From NCBI GenBank assembly GCA_036964625.1, contig JBALTG010000016.1, positions 1 through 51,863 of the forward strand: a stretch of DNA of 51,863 bases, given 5' to 3'. The stretch's first letter is position 1. Each line of letters opens with the position of its first letter. Of the stretch, positions 24,735 to 32,749 are shown in pieces. Position numbers and translations under genes: made by a program. The notes beneath the pieces were generated by a model. The model worked only from the letters and a program-made list of their open reading frames with translations. It ran no database searches and was not told where the DNA came from. This DNA is from Motiliproteus sp036964625. GTDB lineage: Bacteria; Pseudomonadota; Gammaproteobacteria; Pseudomonadales; Balneatricaceae.

Positions 24735-25301
24735 TCAGTTGGCGCTTTCATGAATCACCTCTCTCATCAGTGGACTCAGCTCCTTTTCCTCGTAGCAAAT
24801 GTTCTTGACGATCTCTTTCGCTGTTGCAGAAAGGCGGCGATAACCCCAGAGGGATCGCCGCTTGGTCTCCGCCCAACCCTCGCGCTGGTAATAGAGTGGC
24901 AGATTAACGTCGAAATAGGAGATGCTGTCCGCGTCCTTGAGCAGATCAGCGCGCCGGTCGCCGCCCACCTCATGGACCGTTACCAGGCGACAGGTCTCGT
25001 CCACGATAGCCGGTTCTACACCACATGCAGTCAGTATCGGACGCAGTAATTCCGCCCCGTGGCGGGCGTGGGCGGCCTTGAAGGCGTCATAATCATCGAA
25101 GTCAGCGCGCCTAACCTTGATCTCCTCGATGGCGCGGTCAATATCATGGGCCAGCGCCGCCAATTGCAGAGTCTCATCGGCATCCGGAGCCAAACGCAGC
25201 AGCCAATCCAACGTGTTGTCGGCATGACGCGGGTCCTCCGGCACCTGTGAGCCTGCAATAGCCCGCCGGATTTCCTGTTTGGCACACTCGAGGCTATCCA
25301 T
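24735..25301 (-). CDS. HD-domain hydrolase (DUF4202-like) of the inositol operon
   Basis: This 188-residue HD-superfamily protein has a candidate metal set His26 (RHADNTLDWLL), His52-Asp53 (ALAHDIDRAI), His110 (VTVHEVGGD) and Asp123/Asp125 (LKDADSISYF), all suited to a metal-dependent phosphohydrolase. ATG at 25301 is preceded by AAGG. The gene overlaps the stop of the DIPP-synthase gene by 8 bp, so it is translationally coupled to it. DUF4202 is my best family guess. From context, a natural job is removing a phosphate from the phosphorylated inositol product, but this is inferred, not shown. Confidence 0.78.
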   Translation of the reverse strand: MDSLECAKQEIRRAIAGSQVPEDPRHADNTLDWLLRLAPDADETLQLAALAHDIDRAIEEIKVRRADFDDYDAFKAAHARHGAELLRPILTACGVEPAIVDETCRLVTVHEVGGDRRADLLKDADSISYFDVNLPLYYQREGWAETKRRSLWGYRRLSATAKEIVKNICYEEKELSPLMREVIHESAN

Positions 25302-26616
25302 AGCGCGCAACCTTAACCCGACGCAGGGTCTCGAGATTCATTATCACGGCGATCACCACCAGCACCGGCAGCACCAGATTAGTCGCTGCGCCCAGAAAGA
25401 TCAGAAACACTCGCACATCTCGCCCCATCCGCAACCCGGCCCGACCTCCGGCTTGGAGTCGCTCGCGCATCAGGTGGTCGTACTTGTCCGCCGTGTAACT
25501 GAGCATGAACGAGCCGATAATGGCCATGAAACCGATGAACAGGACCCCGCCGCTCGCTTCCACCGCCAGCAAGTGCCAGGTCAAGCCAAACAGCAGAAAG
25601 GCATCGGCATAGCGGTCCAGTACCGCATCGAGCCAGCCGCCGTAATCGCTACTTTGGTATTTGAGCCTGGCCACCTCGCCGTCGCATCCATCGATAATGG
25701 ACGCGAACTGGGCCAGCACACCACCGAGGAGCAGGGCAGGATAACCGCCCAGTGCAAAGAGTCCGGCCGCCAGCAGGGAACAGAGGAACGAGAACACAGA
25801 GATTTGATTGGGGGTAATATTCAAGCTCGCCAGTTGACGGGAAAATCGCACCGAGATCGGACGGTTCAAGTAACGTGCGACCGGCCCGTCGTTCGGCTTG
25901 TCACGGAGGCGATCCAATAGGGCCTGCTGCGCCCGCAGGAAGGTTGCATTATCGTCCACATCGATCCAGAAACTGTTCACAGGGATCGCGTTGGCGCGCC
26001 CTTCGGCGGCTAGTATCCGGATTGCCGCGGAGAGGCTGGTGTCACCCTGTTCTTTTTCGCTTTGTTCTAAGGCATCAAAAATCGCTGGGCTACACAAGAA
26101 AATACCGGTATCAAAGCCGTTGAAATCGGTCAGTTGCTTGCCGATATCACGGATCTTGCCGTCTGCCACCTGGACCCGAGTCACATCCTCCATGTCAACG
26201 AGCGGATTGCGAGTGTCGCCGTCAATCCCAAGTGCGATCTCTCCATCCGCCAGGGAGTGTGCTATCAACGCACGGGCCAGGGTTGGCTCGAACAGGTGAT
26301 CCGCCATGAGCAGCAAAAAAGGCTCGTGCAGATGCGCCCGCGCCCGAAGTACCGAAAGCCCGTTTTCCTGATCCCAGTCGTCATTCACCAGCGGCGTAAT
26401 CCGCACCGCCAGACGCGCCGCCAGCAGCGCCAGAAAATCACGGACCCGGTCTCCCTGGTAGCCGATAACGACATAAAATTCATCCGCACCGGCCTCCAAT
26501 GCTGAGCGGATGACGCGCTCGATCAAGGGGATACCCAGGAGGGGGGCCAGGGGCTTGCTGTCCCCCCTCTGATGCAGCCGGCTTCCCTTGCCTGCCGCGA
26601 TAATCAGGCACTGCAT
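25294..26616 (-). CDS. bifunctional inositol-1-phosphate cytidylyltransferase / DIPP synthase
   Basis: Predicted to make CDP-inositol from CTP and inositol 1-phosphate and then join it to a second inositol 1-phosphate, giving di-myo-inositol-phosphate phosphate. The N-terminal nucleotidyltransferase (about 1-235) has LIIAAGKGSRLHQRGDSKPL, the metal Asp106 in MADH, and WIDVDD near 217-222. The C-terminal membrane CDP-alcohol phosphotransferase (about 245-440) carries DGCDGEVAR (309-317), then GG and D330/D334 in GGWLDAVLD, completing DxxDGxxAR...GxxxDxxxD. Several transmembrane helices follow. I chose ATG at 26616 (440 residues) after GAGGAAAAAGG. It starts 10 bp after the ino1 stop. A plain CDP-alcohol transferase is unlikely given the fused cytidylyltransferase. 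Confidence 0.88.
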   Translation of the reverse strand: MQCLIIAAGKGSRLHQRGDSKPLAPLLGIPLIERVIRSALEAGADEFYVVIGYQGDRVRDFLALLAARLAVRITPLVNDDWDQENGLSVLRARAHLHEPFLLLMADHLFEPTLARALIAHSLADGEIALGIDGDTRNPLVDMEDVTRVQVADGKIRDIGKQLTDFNGFDTGIFLCSPAIFDALEQSEKEQGDTSLSAAIRILAAEGRANAIPVNSFWIDVDDNATFLRAQQALLDRLRDKPNDGPVARYLNRPISVRFSRQLASLNITPNQISVFSFLCSLLAAGLFALGGYPALLLGGVLAQFASIIDGCDGEVARLKYQSSDYGGWLDAVLDRYADAFLLFGLTWHLLAVEASGGVLFIGFMAIIGSFMLSYTADKYDHLMRERLQAGGRAGLRMGRDVRVFLIFLGAATNLVLPVLVVIAVIMNLETLRRVKVARYG

Positions 26617-26626
26617 GCCTTTTTCC

Positions 26627-27727
26627 TCAGCCACCGGCGATGAATTCCTCCACCATCTGGAAGGCTTCATCGTCGGTGAACTGACGCAGTGGATGTTTGC
26701 AGAAATAGGCCGAGGGTCCTTCCAGTATGCCACCCTGTCCCCGCTCCAAGGCCAGTTTGGCACAGCGGATAGCGTCGATCACCACACCTGCCGAGTTGGG
26801 CGAATCCTCCACCGACAGGCGCAGCTCAAGGTTCATGGGCACATCGCCGAACAGCTTGCCCTCCATGCGGATGAAACAGAGTTTGTTATCGTTCTGCCAG
26901 GGCACATAATCGCCGGGGCCGACATGGATGTTGTCATCATCCAGGCGCTGGGCGGCCACGGCCTGCACCGCCTCGGTCTTGGATTCCTTCTTGGAAGCCA
27001 GGCGGCTGCGGTTGAGCATGTTGAGAAAGTCGGTGTTGCCGCCGGTATTGAGCTGGTAGGTGCGCTCCAGTTTGACCCCGCGCTTGGCGAACAGATCGGT
27101 CAGCGTGCGGTGGGTAATGGTCGCCCCCAACTGGGCCTTGATATCATCACCGATAATCGGGAGACCGGCCTCTTCAAATTGCTTCGCCCACGGGCCTTCA
27201 GGATCACTGGCGATAAACACCGGGATGTTGTTGACTAAAGCCAGTCCGGCCTTCAGTGCGCAGCCGGTATAAAACCGAGTCGCTTCCTCGGAGCCGACCG
27301 GGAGATAATTCAGCAGGATTTCAGCGCCGGATGCCTTGAGCACCTTAACGATCTCTTCTTCGGAGGGCTCCGGTTCAGCGGCCAGGAGAAAAGTGCGCTT
27401 TTCGTCGTAATTCGCCATGTGGTCGGAAAACCCGTCCAGAATCCGGCCCATCTGCACGCTGACGCCAGACGAGGGAAGACCGGGACAGAAAACCGCTGTA
27501 CAGTTGGGGGCGGAAAAAATGGCCTCATGCACATCAACGCCGACTTTACGTTTGTCGATATCGAAAGCCGCGACAACCTCAATGTCGCCTGGCTTATACC
27601 CACCAATTTCCCAATGCATAAGGCCGATGGCATTCCCGGAATTTTTGTCCCGGTAGTATTGGATACCCTGCACCAGGGAACTGGCGCAGTTTCCGACTCC
27701 GACAATGGCAATTTTGATTTTAGTCAT
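26627..27727 (-). CDS. ino1: myo-inositol-1-phosphate synthase
   Basis: This NAD-dependent synthase converts glucose 6-phosphate to 1L-myo-inositol 1-phosphate, the first committed step of inositol production. The 366-residue, prokaryotic-length protein has a Rossmann start IAIVGVGNCASS, then VSVQMGRILDG, NYLPVGSEEAT, GDDIKAQLGATITHR, LNTGGNTDFLNML and SKKESKTEAV, the conserved catalytic blocks. It is the first gene of a three-gene operon with the cytidylyltransferase/DIPP synthase and the HD hydrolase. GAGGCAAG precedes the start. It supplies both inositol 1-phosphate units for the next enzyme. Confidence 0.95.
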   Translation of the reverse strand: MTKIKIAIVGVGNCASSLVQGIQYYRDKNSGNAIGLMHWEIGGYKPGDIEVVAAFDIDKRKVGVDVHEAIFSAPNCTAVFCPGLPSSGVSVQMGRILDGFSDHMANYDEKRTFLLAAEPEPSEEEIVKVLKASGAEILLNYLPVGSEEATRFYTGCALKAGLALVNNIPVFIASDPEGPWAKQFEEAGLPIIGDDIKAQLGATITHRTLTDLFAKRGVKLERTYQLNTGGNTDFLNMLNRSRLASKKESKTEAVQAVAAQRLDDDNIHVGPGDYVPWQNDNKLCFIRMEGKLFGDVPMNLELRLSVEDSPNSAGVVIDAIRCAKLALERGQGGILEGPSAYFCKHPLRQFTDDEAFQMVEEFIAGG

Positions 27728-28014
27728 ACCGTTACTTGCCTCTTCTGTGCGCTCAACAAATGCGTCTTTTCGAAAACGCTTTCGGTTCGTTCAATCGCTT
27801 TCAGGACGGGTCCGAACCTCAATTAGGTGCGCCGTTCACCGCCATCCAAACAAAAGATGTTCCGGTCACGTCGGCTTTTTGCATGGTTTTCCTTACTACA
27901 CCCTCTGGCGGGAATGCCGTTATTCACCACCTCCCCACACATTGAACATAAACGCCGGCACCTACGCGTTTGAGTGCCTGTGGTTGTCGCTGAGGCAACG
28001 ACTTGCTCGCGTCA

Positions 28015-28245
28015 TCATCGTTCCCCCCCTTTCTCATCGTTGTCTGGCTCATTGCGCTGACTGGCGGTGCCACCCCGCCTTTGGCTTTTCATCCACGCAT
28101 CAATCTCCTCCCGGTCAAAACGCCACTGGGCTCCGACCTTGGAGGCCGGGATCTCCCCTTTTTGCGCCATCCGGTACAGTTTGGTTTGGCTCAGCTTCAA
28201 GTACTCGGCCAATTCATCCAGTGAGAGCCATTTGTGGGTTGCCAC
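28015..28245 (-). CDS. excisionase/HTH_17-type small DNA-binding protein
   Basis: This 76-residue protein carries a MerR-like HTH_17 domain: WLSLDELAEYLKLSQTKLYRMAQKGEIPASKVGAQWRFDREEIDAWM. Domains of this sort occur in phage excisionases and small regulators. A polar tail follows. I prefer GTG at 28245, five bases after GGAGAGG; GTG at 28251 overlaps it. It lies 288 bp upstream of ino1 on the same strand and could regulate it, itself, or be a relic of an integrated element. No integrase is nearby. Confidence 0.82.
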   Translation of the reverse strand: MATHKWLSLDELAEYLKLSQTKLYRMAQKGEIPASKVGAQWRFDREEIDAWMKSQRRGGTASQRNEPDNDEKGGER

Positions 28246-28293
28246 GATCACCTCTCCGAAGAGGACGTATTTGCAGGGGATAATTTGGCTAAA

Positions 28294-28336
28294 AGGTACT
28301 AATAGATCCTACTAGCTACTAAAAAAGACTAGTAGG
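28294..28336. promoter_or_regulatory. TACTAG-rich operator candidate upstream of HTH gene
   Basis: CCTACTAG (28308-28315) and CTAGTAGG (28329-28336) form an 8-bp inverted repeat. Extra TACTA motifs occur at 28298 and 28317. The cluster is about 50-90 bp before the HTH start, suggesting an autoregulatory site. Confidence 0.45.
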
Positions 28337-28956
28337 CATGGGCTCAATTGCAAGACAGACCCTCTCCATGAGTGCCAGAGACTCGACTTATATTTTGAGA
28401 AAAGGGGTGAGGTCTTGCGTTTTGCCTTTAGGGAGGGGCTACTTAATCATTTTGAACGTCATTTTCACTTTTACGAATGGCTGTTTTTGGCCTGACTGCT
28501 GCCCACCGCCCTGATCATCTGGCTGCCAACGTCTGCTAAGGGCACATAGGGGTCTATCCTTGCTGCCGAAGCGAGTGTCCGCTATAGAGAATCTGAATCG
28601 ATGCGGGTAAGCCAACCCAAGGGGAGCGTGAGTGTCGCCTGTGTGTCGACTTCAGCCTCTCGCTGATGTCCAGACAAGCCTGATTCGTGCGTCTGCTATC
28701 GGGAGGGACCCCGGGCGCCCTGGCTGGAGAGCCGTTAGTTCGATGGGCAGGGTCTGTCTGGTACCGAGGCTGCTCTCTGTGCCACGGTATGGCGCTGTAT
28801 TTCTAGGTATTCTGACTTCACTCGCTGAAGCCCCTCCTCTGTATGATTCTTTATTCTTGGCAGGCCAATATGGGTAACGTGGAACACAGCCTGCGAGAAA
28901 AATAAGGATAAGACTTTATTGCTCTGCTGCGCAGGAGTAGTGGAAAATGATTGGCG
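28337..28956. other. gene-poor region
   Basis: These 620 bp hold no gene I can support. An 81-codon plus-strand frame (28632-28877) lacks a ribosome-binding site and family resemblance. Promoters for the neighbouring genes are probably here, but none stands out. Confidence 0.5.
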
Positions 28957-29316
28957 ATGAATTATGAGACGTTATTAGCGATGAGTAATCAGGATATTTA
29001 TGCCTTGGCCGACATAGCAGAAGCGGCGCAGGTTGAGATTCAGGAAAATTTTAATCAAATCGATCCGATTATCGGCGTGAGTCGAAGATTGCGCCAATCT
29101 GGCTTCCCGGTGGATGTGATGACCATCGATTGCTTACAAAGCGGTAAGCGGATTACGTTGCTGGTTAACGATGAGAAGCCGGGGCAGGTCTCCTATCAGT
29201 TCGGTTTCAAGGATCGAGCGCCGGACAGGGTGTTTACCGATGTTGCCTTTCAGCAGCTGACCCGCTCGCAACTCTGTCGCTGGATACAGAGCTATTTTTC
29301 AGAAGATAAACTCTAG
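28957..29316 (+). CDS. hypothetical protein ending at a MITE-like element
   Basis: This 119-residue soluble protein begins MNYETLLAMSNQDIYALADIAEAAQVEIQENF, then has a mixed strand/helix region (SGFPVDVMTIDCLQSGKRITLLVND) and ends QSYFSEDKL. I recognise no family. ATG at 28957 is preferred to TTG at 28951. The stop codon TAG (29314-29316) is the first three bases of the adjacent MITE-like inverted repeat, so the original C-terminus may have been longer. It stands alone. Confidence 0.65.
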   Translation: MNYETLLAMSNQDIYALADIAEAAQVEIQENFNQIDPIIGVSRRLRQSGFPVDVMTIDCLQSGKRITLLVNDEKPGQVSYQFGFKDRAPDRVFTDVAFQQLTRSQLCRWIQSYFSEDKL

Positions 29317-29540
29317 GAGCCTGACCGAGAACAGACAGACCTACTCGGCAACAGCTCCTGCGTTGCTCTACCTCCTGCATCCATGCAGTCGTGCGAAACC
29401 CGACGCTCTTAAGTTAGAGAGGGGCCAGGTTTGACGCTCATTTTTGTCAAATAGAACCACTATTCTTCGCAAATGACCGATTAATCTGACTCAAAATGCG
29501 TCTCTCTCGCTACGATCGCTATTCTCGGTCAGCCTCCTAG
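29314..29540. mobile_element. MITE-like element, copy 2
   Basis: This 227-bp non-coding element is bounded by inverted repeats TAGGAGCCTGACCGAGAA (29314-29331) and TTCTCGGTCAGCCTCCTA (29522-29539), complementary with one mismatch. Read on the minus strand, its interior matches the element at 13284-13495 (GATCGTAGCGAG, AATAGTGGTTCTATT, CGCACGACTGCATGGATGCA, GGTAGAGCAACGCAGGAGC). The terminal sequences differ between the copies. There is no transposase. Confidence 0.8.
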
Positions 29541-29588
29541 CCGCTAGTCTGAATGGGAGTGAATCGAATAAGGCTCGCTCTGCTCTGG

Positions 29589-30224
29589 CTATCGTTGCGG
29601 TGCTGCCAGCCAGGCTTGCAACCGGTTCTGATCGGCGCGGGTCAGTAGCAGGTCGTAGTGGCTGGTCGGGGTCCAGGGGCGGATACAGATGCTGCGTGTG
29701 GTTGTTGGCGCCAGCGGCCTGAGGTCGCATTCATTCAGGGGATCGCTGTGGGCGCGTTGCAGTTGCAGCACCGCCTGCGGTGACAGTTCGGCCTGGAAGG
29801 TTCCGTCCGGGATCGGCTCCAGCCAAAGCGCAGCGCCGAAACTCTGTTCCAGTGCCAGGCCTAGATTGTGCCCATAGCGCGCCTGGGGCAGTACCAGCCA
29901 CTCGTGCTGATTCAGCCACAGGATCAGCACCTCGGCCAGTTGCGTCATGCCGATGGGGCTGATGGGACGGTTGCTGCCGCAGACCTCACCTAAAGCGATC
30001 AGTAACCGAGAGTCGTCAGGCTGTCGCCCTAACTCTAACGCGGCGGTGAGCGGGTTTTCGTTCAGCCGTGCGCCCGTCGCCGTGGCAACCAGGTTCAGGT
30101 AGGCCCGCACGGGTGCGGGGCTGTTGTGGCTGCAGTTTTGCGTGCTTGTTGGCATGTTTGCTGGCATGTTTGTGGGCAAGAGTGGCGCTCCCTGTACAGT
30201 CTGGCTAGCGCACGCCCTGGCCAT
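29589..30224 (-). CDS. hypothetical protein overlapping lipA
   Basis: This 211-residue frame begins with an ATG inside the last 20 bases of lipA, suggesting translational coupling at the end of the gcv-lipA run. The first 30 residues are low-complexity (NMPANMPTSTQN), so a start at an internal Met is possible. The body (LGRQPDDSRLLIALGEVCGSN, TQLAEVLILWLNQHEWLVLPQARYG) looks like a soluble alpha/beta protein. No family is recognised and no function is proposed. Confidence 0.6.
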   Translation of the reverse strand: MARACASQTVQGAPLLPTNMPANMPTSTQNCSHNSPAPVRAYLNLVATATGARLNENPLTAALELGRQPDDSRLLIALGEVCGSNRPISPIGMTQLAEVLILWLNQHEWLVLPQARYGHNLGLALEQSFGAALWLEPIPDGTFQAELSPQAVLQLQRAHSDPLNECDLRPLAPTTTRSICIRPWTPTSHYDLLLTRADQNRLQAWLAAPQR

Positions 30225-31158
30225 CGGCCTGACGATCTGCGTGGTAAGAGGAACGCACCATGGGGCCGGCGGCGACGTTGTCGAAACCTAAATCGTAGCC
30301 GATGCTTTCCAGTTCGGCGAACTCTTCGGGGGTGACGTAGCGCTCAACCGCCAGGTGGTGGCGGCTGGGCTGCAGGTACTGGCCGATGGTGATCATCTCG
30401 ACGCCATGCGCGCGCAGGTCCTGCATCACCTCGACGATCTCGACGAGGGTCTCGCCCAGGCCAACCATCAGGCCCGACTTGGTCACGACCGCAGGGTGGT
30501 TTTGCTTATAGCGTTTGAGTAGCTGCAGCGACCCCTGGTAGTCGGCACCAGGGCGGCATGTGTCATACAAGCGCGGAACCGTTTCCAAATTGTGGTTGAG
30601 CACGTCGGGCAGGTGACTGGCCAGCGCGTTGAGAGCCGGGTCCACCTTGCCGCGAAAATCGGGCACCAGGATCTCGATCCGGGTGGTCGGATTGCGCTTG
30701 CGGGTCTCGCGTACGCAGGCGGAGAAATGCGCCGCACCGCCGTCACGCAGGTCGTCGCGGTCGACCGAGGTGATCACCGCATACTTTAAGCCCAGGCTGC
30801 GGATGGTGCGTGAGACTTCTACCGGTTCATCTGGATTGAGTGCCATCGGTTTGCCGTGCGCGACATCGCAGAACGGGCAGCGGCGGGTACAGATGGCGCC
30901 CATCACCATAAAGGTGGCGGTTTTTTTACTGAAACACTCGGCCAGGTTGGGGCACGACGCCTGTTCGCAGACGGTGTGCAGGTTTTTCTGCCGCAGTTCT
31001 GCCTTGACCGCCGCGACATTGGCGTTGCTGCGGGCGTCGATACGGATCCAGTCGGGCTTACGCAATCGAGGCCGTTGCGGGTCCGGCTTCTGTTTCAGCC
31101 GGGCCATTTTTGATTCGCCTTTAAGTTGTTGTAACTCGATGGTTTCGATGAGCTGCAT
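30205..31158 (-). CDS. lipA: lipoyl synthase
   Basis: LipA inserts two sulfurs into octanoyl groups on GcvH or E2 domains to form lipoate. The 317 residues show the auxiliary cluster CEQASCPNLAEC (Cys64, Cys69, Cys75) and the radical SAM motif CTRRCPFC (Cys90, Cys94, Cys97). SVDRDDLRDGG, NHNLETVPRLY, LMVGLGET and a C-terminal VRSSYHAD complete the pattern. ATG at 31158 follows GGGAGG; ATG at 31188 is possible but lacks a ribosome-binding site. Its place behind gcvT is unusual: lipA is more often with lipB. Here it can serve the lipoate needs of GcvH. Confidence 0.94.
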   Translation of the reverse strand: MQLIETIELQQLKGESKMARLKQKPDPQRPRLRKPDWIRIDARSNANVAAVKAELRQKNLHTVCEQASCPNLAECFSKKTATFMVMGAICTRRCPFCDVAHGKPMALNPDEPVEVSRTIRSLGLKYAVITSVDRDDLRDGGAAHFSACVRETRKRNPTTRIEILVPDFRGKVDPALNALASHLPDVLNHNLETVPRLYDTCRPGADYQGSLQLLKRYKQNHPAVVTKSGLMVGLGETLVEIVEVMQDLRAHGVEMITIGQYLQPSRHHLAVERYVTPEEFAELESIGYDLGFDNVAAGPMVRSSYHADRQADGQGVR

Positions 31159-31337
31159 AGGGCCTCCCAGGGTACAGATGCGGGGCATGAGAGGTTCGCT
31201 GGTGCACGAACCCCGGTATCGCGTAGTGGTGGTTTTGTGGGTCGGTTGTTAGCCCGGTGTTAAGCCGGGCTGGGCTTAACGCCGGCCTTAGCCTCGGCTT
31301 TAAATAACAGGCATTAACCTCGACTCTTAACCCGCCC

Positions 31338-32465
31338 TTAACCTCTAAAATAACGCTGCGGTACGAAGGGGGCCTTGGCGACATTCATCGGCAGTTGCTT
31401 GCCGCGAACCAGGGCGAATACTTCGGTTTCCAGCGCTGCGTAGTCGATGCCAACATAGCCCATGGCGACAGGCGTTCCTATGGTAGGACCGAAGCTGCCG
31501 CTGGTGACGATGCCGACTTTCTCGCCCTGGGCATTCACCAGTTCGGCGCCTTCACGGATCGGAGCCTTGCCCTGGCCGATCAGGCCAACGCGCTTGCGGC
31601 TGACCGCTTTGGTTTGAATCTGCTCAAGGATGATGTCGGCGCCGGGGAAGCCGCCAGCACGCTCGCCATCGGCGCGACGGTTCTTGCTGATCGCCCATAG
31701 CAGGGCCGCTTCCACAGGGGTCGTGGTCGGGTCGATATCGTGACCGTAGAGACAAAGACCTGACTCCAGGCGCAGTGAATCACGAGCACCCAGGCCGATC
31801 GCCTCTATTTCGGGTTGCGCCAGCAGCAGCCGGGCGATCTGTTCGGCTTTATCGGCGGGAATTGAGATCTCAAAGCCATCTTCGCCGGTGTAACCGGCGC
31901 GGCCGATCAGGCAGTCAACGCCGTCGATCTGGATTTCGCGTGAATCCATAAACACCATCGTGGCGACTTCGGGCTGAATCCGGGCTAGCGCTGCAGCGGC
32001 CTTGGGGCCTTGCAGGGCCAGCAGAGCACGCGTTTCGAGTACTTCGATCTCTACGTCGTCGCCCAGGTTGGCACGCATGTGGGCGATATCTTGCTCTTTG
32101 CAGGCGGCGTTAACCACGACAAACAGCTTGTCACCCAGGTTGCTGACCATCAGGTCATCCATGATGCCGCCCTGTGGGTTGGTGAACAGCGCATAACGCT
32201 GTTTGCCGACGGGCAGGTCGATGATATCGACCGGTACCAGCTTCTCCAGTGCGGCCGCGGCGTTTGCGCCTTTGAGCACGACCTGGCCCATGTGGGAGAC
32301 GTCGAACAGGCCAGCGCTGTCGCGGGTCTGGAGATGCTCTTTCTTGACCCCAAGCGGGTACTGAACCGGCATCTCATAACCGGCGAAGGGGACCATCTTG
32401 CCACCCAGTTCCAGGTGCAGGTCGTAAAGGGGCGTTTTGGCCAGTGTTTGGTTGGATTCAGTCAT
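31338..32465 (-). CDS. gcvT: glycine cleavage system T protein (aminomethyltransferase)
   Basis: GcvT releases ammonia from the aminomethyl-lipoyl arm of GcvH and passes the one-carbon unit to tetrahydrofolate. The 375 residues include MVPFAGYEMPVQYP, FDVSHMGQV, GGIMDDLMV, GRAGYTGEDGFEI, LGARDSLRLESGLCLYGHD and VTSGSFGPTIGTPVAMGYV. I chose ATG at 32465, six bases after CAGGAGAG. It is part of the minus-strand serine/glycine run and is separated from gcvP by the symporter gene. Confidence 0.95.
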   Translation of the reverse strand: MTESNQTLAKTPLYDLHLELGGKMVPFAGYEMPVQYPLGVKKEHLQTRDSAGLFDVSHMGQVVLKGANAAAALEKLVPVDIIDLPVGKQRYALFTNPQGGIMDDLMVSNLGDKLFVVVNAACKEQDIAHMRANLGDDVEIEVLETRALLALQGPKAAAALARIQPEVATMVFMDSREIQIDGVDCLIGRAGYTGEDGFEISIPADKAEQIARLLLAQPEIEAIGLGARDSLRLESGLCLYGHDIDPTTTPVEAALLWAISKNRRADGERAGGFPGADIILEQIQTKAVSRKRVGLIGQGKAPIREGAELVNAQGEKVGIVTSGSFGPTIGTPVAMGYVGIDYAALETEVFALVRGKQLPMNVAKAPFVPQRYFRG

Positions 32466-32693
32466 GGAGCTCTCCTGATCTATCAACGCCCTGGTGCTGC
32501 GTTGCGCGTGCTGATTGAGTGGTTGGGCGTGCTCGAAATCCTGGTTGTACGTCCATTTGTACGTTCTGATCGGTAATCAGGGAATTGCGGGTTCCTGTGC
32601 TCTGCTCGACGGCTGCCCGAACCGTACGCGTCAGCTTTTTTGCGGGGATTTCTGGATAGGCCACTGCAGGATCGCGGTGGTCTATTCGGAAAT

Positions 32694-32728
32694 CCCGACG
32701 GTGAGAGCCACGGCCCTCACCGATCGGG
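32694..32728 (-). terminator. hairpin after the symporter gene
   Basis: On the minus strand, CCCGA..GGTGAG pairs with CTCACC.GTCGGG about 22 bp after the symporter stop. It is GC-rich with only a short T stretch, so it may terminate weakly or stabilise the upstream mRNA. Confidence 0.5.
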
Positions 32729-32749
32729 TTTATCTACTCAGGTTCAGTC

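Noticed and set aside
25294..26616. Reading the fused enzyme as a phosphatidylinositol or CDP-diacylglycerol transferase
   Set aside because: The N-terminal nucleotidyltransferase domain and the adjacent ino1 indicate that CDP-inositol is made and used by this protein. A plain phospholipid synthase would not need that fusion.
27705..28283. 192-codon plus-strand open frame over the ino1 leader
   Set aside because: Antisense to the small HTH gene, with proline/arginine-rich composition typical of a shadow frame.
28632..28877. possible 81-residue protein in the gene-poor region
   Set aside because: No ribosome-binding site, no family resemblance and unusual composition; the region is better left as intergenic.
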